From: Klebsiella sp. RHBSTW-00484 | GTDB lineage: Bacteria; Pseudomonadota; Gammaproteobacteria; Enterobacterales; Enterobacteriaceae | DNA: 64,000 nt | Direction: 5' to 3' | Assembly: GCF_013705725.1 (NCBI RefSeq) | Contig: NZ_CP055481.1 | Coordinates: 4,154,001 to 4,218,000, forward strand | In this document: positions 1 to 10,796 of the stretch, in pieces | How positions within the stretch are numbered: position 1 is the stretch's first letter | Layout: the number at the start of each line of letters is the position of its first letter | Translations under genes and position numbers: made by a program | Notes under the pieces: model-generated | The model's input: the letters and a program-made list of their open reading frames with translations, nothing else | Databases searched by the model: none | What the model was told of the DNA's origin: nothing

Positions 1-103
1 CAAACGAACTCCAGATCAGCAGCGCTATCAATACGATGTGCAGCGCGACTGAAACTATGATCGCTCGTTTAAGCTTGTCGTTTTGTTCGGTTGCCTTTGA
101 CAC
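1..103 (-). CDS. tolA: TolA, Tol-Pal envelope protein (N-terminal fragment, cut by window edge)
   Basis: Only the first 34 codons lie in the window. Reading begins at a GTG (103-101) and gives MSKATEQNDKLKRAII, followed by a hydrophobic stretch ending in LLIWSSF. This is the cytoplasmic N-terminus and single membrane anchor of TolA, which links the TolQR motor in the inner membrane to TolB/Pal at the outer membrane. A GTG start is also used in E. coli. The gene follows tolR after about 105 bases, in the usual tolQRA order. Domains II and III lie outside the window. Confidence 0.93.
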   Translation of the reverse strand, partial: MSKATEQNDKLKRAIIVSVALHIVLIALLIWSSF

Positions 104-208
104 TATCGGTTCCCAAAAACTGTTCGCCTGTACCCGCTATATCTGCATGGCTACGAGCTGCTTTCAGCTCATAGCCAACATTCTGGCGGGCGCACATATC
201 TCGAGCGA

Positions 209-637
209 TTAGATCGGCTTGGTCATCAAGCCAACCGATTTAACCCCTGCGCTATGCAACAGGTTAAGCGCTTTAATAATTTCATCGTAAGGCACCTCTT
301 TGGCGCCACCGATCAGGAATACCGTTTTCTCATTCGCCTCAAGTCGGCGTCTGGCTTCGGCAATAACCTGTTCCGGCGGCAGCTGCGACAGCGTTTCCGG
401 GCCCACTTTCACGCTGTACTGCCCTACTCCGGAAACTTCAACAATCACCGGTGGATCGTCGTTGCTTTTCACCGCTTGCGATTCCGTTGCGTCCGGCAGG
501 TCGACCTCTACGCTTTGCGTAATGATCGGCGCTGTCGCCATAAAGATCAGCAACAGCACCAACAGGACATCCAGCAGCGGAACGATATTGATCTCGGACT
601 TCAGTTCGCGACGTCCGCGTCCACGTGCTCTGGCCAT
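209..637 (-). CDS. tolR: TolR, proton-channel subunit of the Tol-Pal system
   Basis: The protein has 142 residues, the E. coli length. A basic N-terminus is followed by a single membrane helix (about residues 17-37) with the conserved Asp of the LLDVLLVLLLIFMAT segment, which with TolQ forms the proton path. A periplasmic ExbD-like domain follows. It acts in the inner membrane to energise TolA during outer-membrane constriction at division. It starts 3 bases after the tolQ stop, so the two are translationally linked. It is an ordinary, intact gene. Confidence 0.97.
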   Translation of the reverse strand: MARARGRGRRELKSEINIVPLLDVLLVLLLIFMATAPIITQSVEVDLPDATESQAVKSNDDPPVIVEVSGVGQYSVKVGPETLSQLPPEQVIAEARRRLEANEKTVFLIGGAKEVPYDEIIKALNLLHSAGVKSVGLMTKPI

Positions 638-640
638 GGC

Positions 641-1734
<1,094 letters not shown>

Positions 1735-1883
1735 TTTACATCCCGGTAATGCAACAAAAGATTAGTGCTTTCAAACTTCGCTACTATACGCGCGGGAATC
1801 GTGGTTTGGAATGGGAGAAAGTAAACGGCGAGTAAATTTTTATGGGCTTATGCAAGCCCATATGATTAACAGAGATTTCTTAT
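1735..1883. promoter_or_regulatory. ybgE-ybgC spacer with a 9-bp-stem hairpin
   Basis: This spacer divides the cyd operon from ybgC-tol. At 1841-1862 a perfect 9-bp inverted repeat (TATGGGCTT/AAGCCCATA, loop of four) could form a hairpin. Neither strand has a clear T-tract directly after it, so I do not call it a standard terminator. The tol operon promoter is expected in this spacer but I could not fix its boxes. Confidence 0.45.
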
Positions 1884-2174
1884 TCAAAAGAAGAAAAAGA
1901 ACAGGCCCAAAACGAGCACAATATCAGCGATGAGTGGACAAAAAATTCCCTGCCAGTGAATAGCACGCGGACGAAAACCCACGCCGTGGATGACGCCGGT
2001 ACAAACCGCCCACATCAGCAGGAAACCATGCCAGATTTCCAGCTCGCTGGTTTTCGCCGCAAAGCGCGACGGATCCCAGAAGATACAGCCAGCTAACGCC
2101 AGCGCCATCAATAAGGAAAGCGCCCTTAACGGGCGCTTGTCCATTATCGCGTAAAGGGTCGCGATAATACTCAT
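1884..2174 (-). CDS. ybgE: YbgE, small inner-membrane protein of the cyd operon
   Basis: The protein has 96 residues with three hydrophobic segments and the conserved core CIFWDPSRFAAKTSELEIWHG, ending in a run of Phe as in E. coli YbgE. It is co-transcribed with the cytochrome bd-I genes. Its biochemical role is not established; assembly or maturation of the oxidase has been suggested. Its ATG overlaps the cydX stop by one base (TGATG). Confidence 0.93.
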   Translation of the reverse strand: MSIIATLYAIMDKRPLRALSLLMALALAGCIFWDPSRFAAKTSELEIWHGFLLMWAVCTGVIHGVGFRPRAIHWQGIFCPLIADIVLVLGLFFFFF

Positions 2175-2287
2175 CAGTGTTCTTCTTTACCTGCTTTGGT
2201 AGCTTCCACGTGCTCTAGCGCCAACGCGGTAATCACTCCAAAGGCACAAGCAAGAAGCGTTCCTAAAATCCATGCGAAATACCACAT
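2174..2287 (-). CDS. cydX: CydX, 37-residue subunit of cytochrome bd-I oxidase
   Basis: Reading from the ATG at 2287 gives 37 residues beginning MWYFAWILGTLLACAFGVIT, a single membrane helix with a charged tail ending KEEH. This matches the E. coli small subunit CydX (YbgT), needed for stability and activity of the CydAB oxidase, where it packs against CydA. It sits 15 bases after cydB and overlaps ybgE by one base. An AGGAGC-like ribosome site precedes the start. Confidence 0.95.
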   Translation of the reverse strand: MWYFAWILGTLLACAFGVITALALEHVEATKAGKEEH

Positions 2288-2302
2288 ATATAGCTCCTTA
2301 CC

Positions 2303-3442
2303 TTAGTACAGCGAGTGGGTGTTCTTTTCAATGTCTTCGCGAGTGATGCGTCCGAACATTTTCCAGTAACACCAAGTGGTGTAAGCCAGAATAATCGGTA
2401 CAAACACAATTGCCACGTAAGTCATCAAGTTCAGCGTCATCTGGCTGGAAGTCGCATCCCACATGGTCAGGCTAACGTTCATCATAGTGCTTGATGGCAT
2501 TACGAACGGGAACATCGCAATACCAGCGGTCAGGATGATGCAAGCCAGCGTCAGGGAAGAGAACAGGAACGCCCAGGCGCCTTTATCAGCTTTCGTCGAG
2601 ATGACGGTCAGCAGCGGCAGCACCACGCCCAGGACAGGAATCGCCCACAGCGCTGGCATATTGTTAAAGTTCACCATCCAGGCACCAGCTTCACGCGCCA
2701 CTTCTTTGGTCAGCGGGTTAGATGGGGCAGTATGATCCATGACGGACTTAACCACATAGCCATCGATACCGTAGTAAACCCAAACACCCGCCAGCGCGAA
2801 GCAAACCAACGTCACCAGCGCCGCAATCGTAGAAACGGAGCGAGTGCGCAGGTGCAGTTCACCGACGGTACGCATTTGCAGATAGGTTGCGCCCTGGGTC
2901 AGGATCATCGCCACGCTAACAATACCGGCCAGCAGACCAAACGGGTTCAGCAGTTGGAAGAAGTTACCGGTGTAGTACAGGCGCATATATTCGTCCATAT
3001 GGAACGGAACGCCCTGCAGCAGGTTCCCAAAAGCCACGCCAATCACCAGCGGCGGCACGAAGCTACCGATGAAAATTCCCCAGTCCCACATGTTACGCCA
3101 GCGGGTGTCTTCAATCTTCGAACGGTAGTCGAAACCAACCGGACGGAAAAATAAAGACGCCAGCACCAGCACCATTGCCACGTAGAAGCCGGAGAACGCA
3201 GCAGCATAAACCGCCGGCCAGGCAGCAAACAGCGCGCCACCCGCGGTGATCAGCCATACCTGGTTTCCGTCCCAGTGCGGGGCAATGGAGTTAATCATAA
3301 TTCGACGCTCGGTGTCGTTACGACCGAGGAAGCGGGTGAGCATGCCCACCCCCATGTCGAAGCCATCGGCGACAGCAAAACCAATCAGCAGTACACCAAT
3401 CAGCAGCCACCAGATAAAACGCAATACTTCATAATCGATCAT
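2303..3442 (-). CDS. cydB: CydB, subunit II of cytochrome bd-I ubiquinol oxidase
   Basis: The protein has 379 residues, the E. coli length, with many membrane helices and the early GFAVADGFDMGVGM motif, including the conserved Asp of the proton entry region. It pairs with CydA in the inner membrane. The complex oxidises ubiquinol and reduces O2 with high affinity under low oxygen. It is the second gene of cydABX-ybgE, 15 bases after cydA. Confidence 0.98.
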   Translation of the reverse strand: MIDYEVLRFIWWLLIGVLLIGFAVADGFDMGVGMLTRFLGRNDTERRIMINSIAPHWDGNQVWLITAGGALFAAWPAVYAAAFSGFYVAMVLVLASLFFRPVGFDYRSKIEDTRWRNMWDWGIFIGSFVPPLVIGVAFGNLLQGVPFHMDEYMRLYYTGNFFQLLNPFGLLAGIVSVAMILTQGATYLQMRTVGELHLRTRSVSTIAALVTLVCFALAGVWVYYGIDGYVVKSVMDHTAPSNPLTKEVAREAGAWMVNFNNMPALWAIPVLGVVLPLLTVISTKADKGAWAFLFSSLTLACIILTAGIAMFPFVMPSSTMMNVSLTMWDATSSQMTLNLMTYVAIVFVPIILAYTTWCYWKMFGRITREDIEKNTHSLY

Positions 3443-3457
3443 TTGACGACTCCTGTC

Positions 3458-5026
3458 TTAGCGTGCCGGCTGAGTAGTCGCGGAAGACTGCTCAAAGTGG
3501 TAACGACCGGTTTTCAGGCTGCTTGGGCCACGGCGCGCGAATTTGAACATCAGGTACAGCTCCGCCACCAGGAACAGGGTATACAGACCACAAATCAGCA
3601 GCATCGAGAAGATCAGGTCGCCCACGGTCAGCGACGAGTTAGCGACGGCCGTTGGTAGCACCTCACCTATCGCCCACGGCTGACGGCCATATTCCGCCAC
3701 GAACCAACCGGATTCGATAGCAATCCACGGCAGAGGAATGGAATACAGCGCGATGCGCAGCAGCCATTTTTTCTCGCCTATCTGGTTACGGATAACCGTC
3801 CAGAAGGAGACCGCAATGATCGCCAGCATCAGGATGCCGCATGCCACCATGATACGGAAGGCAAAATAGAGCGGCGCAACAGCAGGAATGGAGTCTTTGG
3901 TCGCCTTAGCAATCTGCTCTTCCGTCGCGTCAGCGACGTTTTCGGTATAGCGTTTCAGCAGCAGACCGTAACCAAGATCTTTCTTAACATCGTTAAACCG
4001 ATCGCGAACGGTTTGGTCGGTTGAGCCAGCACGCAGCTGTTCCAGCAGCGAGTAGGCTTTCATCCCGTTACGGATACGCTCTTCGTGCTGAATCATCAGG
4101 TCTTTCAGGCCGGTAACCTGTTTATCCACGGAGCGAGTGGCAATGATGCCCAACGCGTAAGGGATTTGAATCGCGAAGTGGTTTTCCTGCGCATCCTGAT
4201 CGGGAATACCAAAAAGGGTAAAGGAAGCCGGAGCCGGCTGCGTTTCCCATTCGGCTTCGATAGCCGCGAGTTTGGTTTTCTGCACGTCGCCCATTTCGTA
4301 ACCGGATTCATCACCGAGAACGATAACGGAAAGGATAGCCGCCATACCGAAGCTGGCAGCGATAGCGAAGGAACGCTTAGCAAAAGCGAAGTCACGGCCG
4401 CGCAGCATATAGTAGGAGCTGATGCCGAGGACGAACATCGCGCCGCAAACGTAGCCAGAAGCAACGGTGTGGACAAACTTAACCTGAGCGACAGGGTTCA
4501 GGACCAGCTCAGAGAAGCTGACCATTTCCATACGCATGGTTTCAAAGTTGAAGTCCGACGCAATCGGGTTCTGCATCCAGCCGTTAGCAACGAGGATCCA
4601 CAGTGCTGACAGGTTAGAACCCAGCGCCACCAGCCAGGTCACCGCCATGTGCTGAACTTTGCCCAGACGATCCCAACCGAAGAAGAACAGACCTACAAAG
4701 GTAGATTCGAGGAAGAAGGCCATCAAACCTTCAATGGCCAGCGGCGCACCGAAGATATCGCCCACATAGTGAGAGTAGTAAGACCAGTTAGTCCCGAACT
4801 GGAACTCCATGGTCAGACCGGTTGCCACACCCAAAGCGAAGTTGATACCAAACAACTTGCCCCAGAATTTGGTCATATCTTTATAAATCTGTTTGCCGGA
4901 AAGGACGTAGACCGTTTCCATGATGGCCAGCAGGAACGCCATACCGAGCGTCAGTGGCACAAAAAGGAAGTGGTACATCGCGGTCAAGGCAAACTGTAAG
5001 CGCGACAGTTCGACTATATCTAACAT
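3458..5026 (-). CDS. cydA: CydA, haem-bearing subunit I of cytochrome bd-I oxidase
   Basis: From the second of two adjacent ATGs the protein has 522 residues, the E. coli length; the first ATG at 5029 adds one Met. I chose the second because AAGGAGTC then stands at normal distance. The N-terminal [20 protein letters not shown] holds His19, the haem b595 ligand, and the [13 protein letters not shown] motif belongs to the quinol site. It carries haems b558, b595 and d. FNR- and ArcA-like sites lie upstream. Confidence 0.97.
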   Translation of the reverse strand: MLDIVELSRLQFALTAMYHFLFVPLTLGMAFLLAIMETVYVLSGKQIYKDMTKFWGKLFGINFALGVATGLTMEFQFGTNWSYYSHYVGDIFGAPLAIEGLMAFFLESTFVGLFFFGWDRLGKVQHMAVTWLVALGSNLSALWILVANGWMQNPIASDFNFETMRMEMVSFSELVLNPVAQVKFVHTVASGYVCGAMFVLGISSYYMLRGRDFAFAKRSFAIAASFGMAAILSVIVLGDESGYEMGDVQKTKLAAIEAEWETQPAPASFTLFGIPDQDAQENHFAIQIPYALGIIATRSVDKQVTGLKDLMIQHEERIRNGMKAYSLLEQLRAGSTDQTVRDRFNDVKKDLGYGLLLKRYTENVADATEEQIAKATKDSIPAVAPLYFAFRIMVACGILMLAIIAVSFWTVIRNQIGEKKWLLRIALYSIPLPWIAIESGWFVAEYGRQPWAIGEVLPTAVANSSLTVGDLIFSMLLICGLYTLFLVAELYLMFKFARRGPSSLKTGRYHFEQSSATTQPAR

Positions 5027-5366
5027 CATGACTCCTTGCTCATCGCATGAAGACTCCGAGAGTGAACCCCGTTAGAAAGGGTCACACGCATGCCCCAATA
5101 CACAAATTTATTTGCGTCTTATCGCCACCGCCGTTTCGCCAGAATCAGGAAACGGCAGTCGTGAAAAGTTACAAACATGTTAACAAAACACCCAAATTGA
5201 TCCCGTGATTATATTACGCCGCAAAACCCTTACAATAAATAGGTTTTTATTGAGATAAATTTGCAGTTTTCGACGGCGATCAATTTATAGCGAAAATACC
5301 GGTTTCCGGTCAATTTGATCCGCGACAATTTAACTCCATTTCATATTCTTTTCCAAGTTTTAAACG

Positions 5367-5380
5367 TTGATTTAAATCAA
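5367..5380. promoter_or_regulatory. FNR box upstream of cydA
   Basis: TTGATTTAAATCAA is an exact match to the FNR consensus TTGAT-N4-ATCAA. It lies about 340 bases before the cydA start, where the E. coli cydA control region also has FNR sites. FNR represses cydA when oxygen is fully absent. Confidence 0.82.
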
Positions 5381-5393
5381 TTTTCATTTTAAA

Positions 5394-5403
5394 TGTTAAT
5401 TAT
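5394..5403. promoter_or_regulatory. ArcA-P box upstream of cydA
   Basis: TGTTAATTAT fits the ArcA consensus (A/T)GTTAATTA(A/T) exactly. It is 13 bases from the FNR box. ArcA activates cydA in low oxygen in E. coli, so the two sites together suggest the same microaerobic control here. Confidence 0.75.
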
Positions 5404-5412
5404 GTTTATCTT

Positions 5413-5429
5413 GTTCACCTCTGGTGAAC
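5413..5429. promoter_or_regulatory. Perfect short palindrome in the cydA/glmS intergenic region
   Basis: GTTCACC-TCT-GGTGAAC is a perfect 7-bp inverted repeat with a 3-base centre, just beyond the ArcA-like box. Its symmetry suggests a binding site. I cannot name the protein. Confidence 0.4.
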
Positions 5430-6250
5430 CTAAGGTTAACGGTATGTTTTACAACAGTATCATCGGTTATTGAAAATGATAGTCGATTTATTTAATCCCG
5501 GAGCGGAATTTAATGAGCGGAAGAATAGCTGTCAAAACTGAGCCATAAACTGATAATGACGTGTAGCTCACAGATTTTTTTTATCAAGTCAGCACCCTAT
5601 ATTTTTTTGCTTATTTTATTTATCATTGATTTTACCTTTAATTAACACACATACGTAACTATCTCATTCTCAAGTAAATGCACTGCATAACAACCCCCTC
5701 CTCTGCAGTCAGAACGACTTCCCCAGCCTCGTTATCGACAAAGCGCCCTTTTCCCCCTGACGATGTTCATCGGGTCGATTTACGCCTTCTTCGTACTCGC
5801 CAACAAAAATGAAATATAAAAATCACATATCGTCATTTTTTATCTTTAATCTAACAATTTGATTTTTGTATATATAAACGACTGTCTAAATTCCGTTATG
5901 CGGCTCACAAAAAAATTTAAAGAATTGTATCTCTTACTTATTAAAAAAAGACCAATTAACTAAAAACAAAATAAGACCTTGCTCACAAACATCACAACGC
6001 ATTTATTAGATCCACGCTAACCAACAATACCCCGGTGTAAAAATAAAAATATAACTATATGATATTTAATGACTTTAAAAACAAAAATCAAAAATGATAG
6101 TTTTTCGAAAGATATTCTGAAAATAGATCAATTGCTTCCCCCCTACTAACCACAGACACTCCAGCCCTATTAACAGGCAGCCGGAATCAACGCTGCTAAA
6201 TATTAAAAGTCGTTTTTATTTTAGACCATCAGCCCTACAGAGGATTACCC
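5430..6250. other. Long AT-rich noncoding region before the glutamate mutase operon
   Basis: About 820 bases hold no credible gene on either strand. The stretch from roughly 5560 to 6240 is much richer in A and T than its surroundings, with many A- and T-runs. It must contain the promoter and control sites of the glmS operon. I looked for a cobalamin riboswitch and for sigma-54 boxes and saw neither. The AT richness would fit H-NS binding or horizontal gain. Confidence 0.6.
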
Positions 6251-6700
6251 ATGAAGAAATCAACACTTGTTATTGGCGTCATTGGTGCTGACTGCCATGC
6301 AGTAGGTAATAAAGTTCTGGACCGCGTTTTTACTGGCCATGATTTTCGCGTAATCAATCTGGGGGTGATGGTAAGCCAGGATGAATATATTGATGCCGCC
6401 ATCGAAACCGGTGCTGACGCCATTGTCGTGTCATCCATTTACGGTCACGGCGATATCGACTGCCTGGGACTGCGCGAACGCTGCATCGAACGCGGTATTG
6501 GCGACATTCTCCTCTTCGTCGGCGGTAATCTGGTCGTCGGCAAACACGATTTTGCCGATATTGAGGCCAAATTCAAAGAGATGGGCTTTAACCGCGTCTT
6601 CGCTCCAAGCCACGATCTTGAAGATGTCTGCCAGCTCATGGCCAATGACATAAATCAGCGCCACGGCGTCGAGCAGCGCTGCCTGGAAGAGGCTATCTGA
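6251..6700 (+). CDS. glmS: Glutamate mutase sigma (S) subunit, B12-binding
   Basis: The protein has 149 residues with the cobalamin-binding signature DCHAVG (Asp14, His16, Gly19), followed by SSIYGHGD and the GGN loop, the standard Rossmann-type B12 domain. With the E subunit it converts L-glutamate to L-threo-3-methylaspartate by an adenosylcobalamin radical mechanism, the first step of the methylaspartate route. The symbol follows the glutamate mutase literature (also mutS); it is not glucosamine-6-phosphate synthase. Its stop overlaps the next ATG by one base. Confidence 0.96.
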   Translation: MKKSTLVIGVIGADCHAVGNKVLDRVFTGHDFRVINLGVMVSQDEYIDAAIETGADAIVVSSIYGHGDIDCLGLRERCIERGIGDILLFVGGNLVVGKHDFADIEAKFKEMGFNRVFAPSHDLEDVCQLMANDINQRHGVEQRCLEEAI

Positions 6701-8088
6701 TGCAGACCGTCTCTGTCGATATCGGCTCGACGTGGACCAAAGCAGCCCTCTTCGCGAAGGAGGGAGATGCATTAACGCTGGTTAACCACGTTCTGACCCC
6801 GACCACTACGCATCATCTGGCAGACGGTTTTTTTGCCAGCCTGAATCAGGTGCTAAACGTTGCCGATGCTCGTCCCCTGCTCAATAGCGGTGAAGTGACG
6901 CTAAAGTATTCCTCGTCGGCAAAAGGCGGTCTTGCCGTCGCTGCCATGGGGCTGGTGCCATCCATCACCCTGGAATCTGCAAAGGTGACCGCCCACTCGG
7001 CGGGGGCGAAAATCGCCCAGTACTACTCGTATAAACTCAACCGCCACGATATCGAGTCGCTGGAGGCCTCGCCGCCGGATATCCTGCTATTTACCGGCGG
7101 AACGGACGGCGGCGAAGAGAGCTACGGCCTGGCCAATGCCCATGCGCTGGCAGAGTCAACGCTCGACTGCGCCATTATCTACGCCGGGAATCGTGATATT
7201 CAGGACGACGTGCAGGCTATCCTGGGGCATAAAGATCTGACCACGGTGGACAACATTCTGCCCGACCTCGATCACCCAAATCCTTACGCTGCCCGCAAAG
7301 CCATTTGCGATGTGTTCTTGTCGCGTATCGTCAAAGGTAAAGGGCTGGACGTGATCGTCGGTGAAACCGGTGAAGAGCCGATGCCGACCCCGTGGACCGT
7401 TTATGAGCTGGTCAAAGCCATCAGCGACTACGACAGCGCATGGAAAGAGTTCATGCTGATCGACATGGGCGGCGCCACCACCGATGTCTATTCCGCCAGC
7501 GCGAACACCCTATCACCCGATACCGTCCTGCACGGGGTTCCTGAACCGTTTGTTAAACGCACGGTAGAGGGCGATCTCGGAATGCGCGTCTCCGCGGTGG
7601 TGGTTGGTGAAAGCACCCATGAGCTGGTGAAGGTGGTCTTTGCTCAACAGCCGGAACGTCAGGAGGCCTTTTACGGCTATCTGCGCCATCTGGTCGCCCA
7701 TCCCGATTACCTGCCGCAAGGCGCCGAAGAGACATTCTTCGACGCCCTGCTCGCCGGACTGTGCGTCGGCTACGCCAGCGAACGCCACGCGGGCACCAAA
7801 AAACAGGTCTGCACCTGCGTGGGCAACGTCGATTTACAGATGGGCCGCGACCTGACCACCGTACGCAAAGTCGTCGGTTCCGGGGGATGGCTCTCCCGCG
7901 CCAGCCAGTTCGACATCCATAGCTGGCTGAAATACCGCGAACTGGACGACGACGGCAGACGCATTCTCTTACCCACTCAGTTTGAATATTACCGCGATGC
8001 TAAAGGCCTGCTTCCTCTACTGGCAAACGTTGCCAGGCTCTACCCAGAACTTGCCGCCCGCACCAGCATTCAGTGTTTAACCCTATAA
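6700..8088 (+). CDS. glmL: GlmL/MutL, glutamate-mutase-associated ATPase-fold protein
   Basis: The protein has 462 residues with two ASKHA-fold nucleotide-binding signatures: VDIGSTWTKAALF at residues 5-17 and IDMGGATTDVYSA near the middle. This is the MutL protein coded between the S and E subunits in clostridial and enteric operons. Its role is taken to be ATP-dependent reactivation or repair of the B12 enzyme, by analogy with diol dehydratase reactivases. It is unrelated to DNA mismatch repair MutL. It starts at the last base of the glmS stop. Confidence 0.93.
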   Translation: MQTVSVDIGSTWTKAALFAKEGDALTLVNHVLTPTTTHHLADGFFASLNQVLNVADARPLLNSGEVTLKYSSSAKGGLAVAAMGLVPSITLESAKVTAHSAGAKIAQYYSYKLNRHDIESLEASPPDILLFTGGTDGGEESYGLANAHALAESTLDCAIIYAGNRDIQDDVQAILGHKDLTTVDNILPDLDHPNPYAARKAICDVFLSRIVKGKGLDVIVGETGEEPMPTPWTVYELVKAISDYDSAWKEFMLIDMGGATTDVYSASANTLSPDTVLHGVPEPFVKRTVEGDLGMRVSAVVVGESTHELVKVVFAQQPERQEAFYGYLRHLVAHPDYLPQGAEETFFDALLAGLCVGYASERHAGTKKQVCTCVGNVDLQMGRDLTTVRKVVGSGGWLSRASQFDIHSWLKYRELDDDGRRILLPTQFEYYRDAKGLLPLLANVARLYPELAARTSIQCLTL

Positions 8089-8106
8089 AATTTAAGGCAA
8101 TGACGA

Positions 8107-9552
8107 ATGGAACTCCGCAATAAAAAGCTAACCCATGATGAATTCATGACCGAGCGGCATCAGGTATTGCAGACCTGGCAGACCGGGAAAGATGTTGAGA
8201 AATTCGAAGATGGCGTGAAGTACCAGCAGACCATTCCTGAGAAAAAACGTTTTTCTCACGCCCTGCTGAAGGCCGATCAGGAAGGGAAAACCCTGAGCCA
8301 GCCGCGCGCGGGCGTGGCGTTAATGGATGAGCACATCGAACTGCTTAAAACGCTGCAAGTTGAATGCGACCTGCTGCCCAGTACCATCGATGCCTATACC
8401 CGTCTGAACCGTTATGAAGAGGCGGCGATTGGGATTCAAAAATCCATCGAAGCGGGAACGTCCAAACTGAACGGCCTGCCGGTAGTCAACCACGGCGTTG
8501 CTGAATGCCGTCGAATGACCGAGTCGCTGGAAAAACCGGTTCAGGTGCGTCACGGCACGCCTGATGCGCGTCTGTTAGCTGAAATCTCAATGGCCAGCGG
8601 CTTTACCAGCTACGAAGGCGGCGGCATCTCCTACAACATTCCTTACGCCAAGCGCGTCACCCTGGAAAAATCAATTCGTGACTGGCAGTACTGCGACCGC
8701 CTGATGGGCCTGTATGAAGAACACGGCATCCGCATTAACCGCGAGCCGTTTGGCCCACTGACCGGCACGCTGATCCCACCGTTTATGTCCCACTCGGTGG
8801 CGATTATCGAAGGTCTGCTGGCGCTGGAACAGGGCGTGAAATCCATCACCGTCGGCTACGGCCAGGTCGGTAGCCTGACGCAGGATATCGCGGCGATTCA
8901 ATCCCTGCGCGAACTGTCGCACGAATACTTCGGCAATTATGGCTTCGACGATTATGAGCTGAGTACCGTCTTCCACCAGTGGATGGGCGGCTTCCCGGAA
9001 GATGAATCTAAAGCGTTCGCTATTATCTCCTGGGGCGCGGCGGTGGCCGGTATGTCCGGCGCGACCAAAGTGATTACCAAGAGCCCGCACGAAGCCTTCG
9101 GCATTCCGACGGCTGCCGCTAACGCCCAGGGCCTGAGGGCGTCACGCCAGATGCTCAACATGGTCAGCGACCAGAAATTCCCGCCATGCGCTGCCGTTGA
9201 GCAGGAAGTGGATCTGATCAAGAGCGAAGTTCGCGCCGTACTGAAGAGGGTTTTCGAACTGGGCAACGGCGATATCGCTCGCGGCACGGTACTGGCTTTC
9301 GAAGCCGGCGTGCTGGATGTGCCTTTCGCTCCGGCCTCTTGTAACGCGGGCAAAATCCTGCCGGTTCGCGATAACTCAGGCGCCATTCGCGTGCTTGAAG
9401 CCGGCGCGGTTCCGCTGCCAAAAGACATTCTCGCCCTGCACCATGATTACGTCGCCGAGCGTGCGAATTTCGAAGGACGCAAGCCTTCATTCCAGATGGT
9501 TGTTGATGACATCAACGCTGTATCCCACAGTAAATTAATAGGAAGACCATAA
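8107..9552 (+). CDS. glmE: Glutamate mutase epsilon (E) subunit, catalytic
   Basis: The protein has 481 residues, close to the 483 of the Clostridium tetanomorphum enzyme, and forms the TIM-barrel subunit that binds glutamate and houses the radical chemistry. Recognisable stretches include the GFTSYEGGGISYNIPYAK segment and the VGYGQVGSLTQDI segment. It forms a tetramer with GlmS around adenosylcobalamin. It begins 18 bases after glmL and its stop overlaps the next gene by one base (TAATG), so stoichiometric translation is likely. Confidence 0.96.
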   Translation: MELRNKKLTHDEFMTERHQVLQTWQTGKDVEKFEDGVKYQQTIPEKKRFSHALLKADQEGKTLSQPRAGVALMDEHIELLKTLQVECDLLPSTIDAYTRLNRYEEAAIGIQKSIEAGTSKLNGLPVVNHGVAECRRMTESLEKPVQVRHGTPDARLLAEISMASGFTSYEGGGISYNIPYAKRVTLEKSIRDWQYCDRLMGLYEEHGIRINREPFGPLTGTLIPPFMSHSVAIIEGLLALEQGVKSITVGYGQVGSLTQDIAAIQSLRELSHEYFGNYGFDDYELSTVFHQWMGGFPEDESKAFAIISWGAAVAGMSGATKVITKSPHEAFGIPTAAANAQGLRASRQMLNMVSDQKFPPCAAVEQEVDLIKSEVRAVLKRVFELGNGDIARGTVLAFEAGVLDVPFAPASCNAGKILPVRDNSGAIRVLEAGAVPLPKDILALHHDYVAERANFEGRKPSFQMVVDDINAVSHSKLIGRP

Positions 9553-10793
9553 TGAAAATTAAACAGGCCCTTTTTACCGCTGGCTACTCTTCATTCTATT
9601 TTGACGACCAGCAGGCGATTAAAAATGGCGCGGGTCATGATGGATTCATGTATACCGGCGCGCCGGTTACCCCGGGCTTTACGTCGGTGCGCCAGGCGGG
9701 CGAGTGCGTCTCGGTACAGCTGATTCTGGAAAATGGCGCGGTGGCGGTCGGTGATTGCGCCGCCGTACAGTACTCCGGCGCGGGCGGCCGCGATCCGCTG
9801 TTCCTGGCGGAAAACTTTATCCCGTTCCTCAATGATCATATCAAACCGCTGCTCGAAGGCCGCGATGTCGATACGTTCCTGCCGAACGCCCGCTTCTTCG
9901 ACAAGCTGCGTATCGACGGCAACCTGCTGCATACCGCCGTCCGCTACGGCCTGTCTCAGGCGCTGCTCGACGCCACCGCGCTGGCAAGCGGTCGCCTGAA
10001 GGCGGAAGTGGTTTGCGACGAGTGGCAGCTGCCGTGCATCCCGGAAGCGATTCCTTTATTTGGTCAGAGCGGCGACGACCGCTACATCGCCGTCGACAAA
10101 ATGATCCTCAAAGGCGTGGACGTGCTGCCGCACGCGCTAATCAACAACGTCGAAGAGAAGCTGGGCTTTAAAGGCGAAAAACTGCGTGAGTATGTGCGCT
10201 GGTTGTCCGACCGAATCCTCAGCCTGCGTACCAGCCCACGCTATCACCCGACGCTGCACATTGATGTCTACGGCACCATCGGTCTGATCTTCGATATGGA
10301 CCCGGTGCGCTGCGCCGACTATATCGCCAGCCTGGAGAAAGAAGCGCAAGGTCTGCCGCTCTATATAGAAGGCCCGGTAGATGCCGGTAACAAACCGGAT
10401 CAGATCCGTATGCTGACCGCCATCACCAAAGAGCTGACTCGTCTGGGTTCCGGCGTGAAGATTGTCGCCGACGAATGGTGCAACACCTATCAGGACATCG
10501 TTGACTTCACCGATGCCGGTAGCTGCCACATGGTGCAGATAAAAACCCCGGATCTTGGCGGTATTCACAACATCGTGGATGCGGTGCTGTACTGCAACAA
10601 ACACGCGATGGAAGCCTATCAGGGTGGTACCTGCAACGAAACCGAGATCAGCGCCCGCACCTGCGTACACGTTGCGCTGGCCGCACGTCCTATGCGCATG
10701 CTGATCAAACCAGGCATGGGCTTCGATGAAGGTCTCAACATCGTGTTTAACGAAATGAACCGCACCATCGCGCTGTTGCAGACTAAGGATTAA
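9552..10793 (+). CDS. mal: Methylaspartate ammonia-lyase
   Basis: The protein has 413 residues, the length of the Citrobacter amalonaticus enzyme. All key residues of this enolase-superfamily member fall at the published numbers: catalytic His194 and Lys331, and Mg ligands Asp238, Glu273 and Asp307. It removes ammonia from 3-methylaspartate to give mesaconate in the cytoplasm, the second step after glutamate mutase. It is coupled to glmE by a one-base overlap and stands 3 bases before the AtuA-like gene. Confidence 0.97.
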   Translation: MKIKQALFTAGYSSFYFDDQQAIKNGAGHDGFMYTGAPVTPGFTSVRQAGECVSVQLILENGAVAVGDCAAVQYSGAGGRDPLFLAENFIPFLNDHIKPLLEGRDVDTFLPNARFFDKLRIDGNLLHTAVRYGLSQALLDATALASGRLKAEVVCDEWQLPCIPEAIPLFGQSGDDRYIAVDKMILKGVDVLPHALINNVEEKLGFKGEKLREYVRWLSDRILSLRTSPRYHPTLHIDVYGTIGLIFDMDPVRCADYIASLEKEAQGLPLYIEGPVDAGNKPDQIRMLTAITKELTRLGSGVKIVADEWCNTYQDIVDFTDAGSCHMVQIKTPDLGGIHNIVDAVLYCNKHAMEAYQGGTCNETEISARTCVHVALAARPMRMLIKPGMGFDEGLNIVFNEMNRTIALLQTKD

Positions 10794-10796
10794 GAG

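Noticed and set aside
5430..6250. Cobalamin riboswitch before the B12-dependent operon
   Set aside because: I looked for the B12-box and its surrounding stems and did not recognise them; a covariance search would be decisive.
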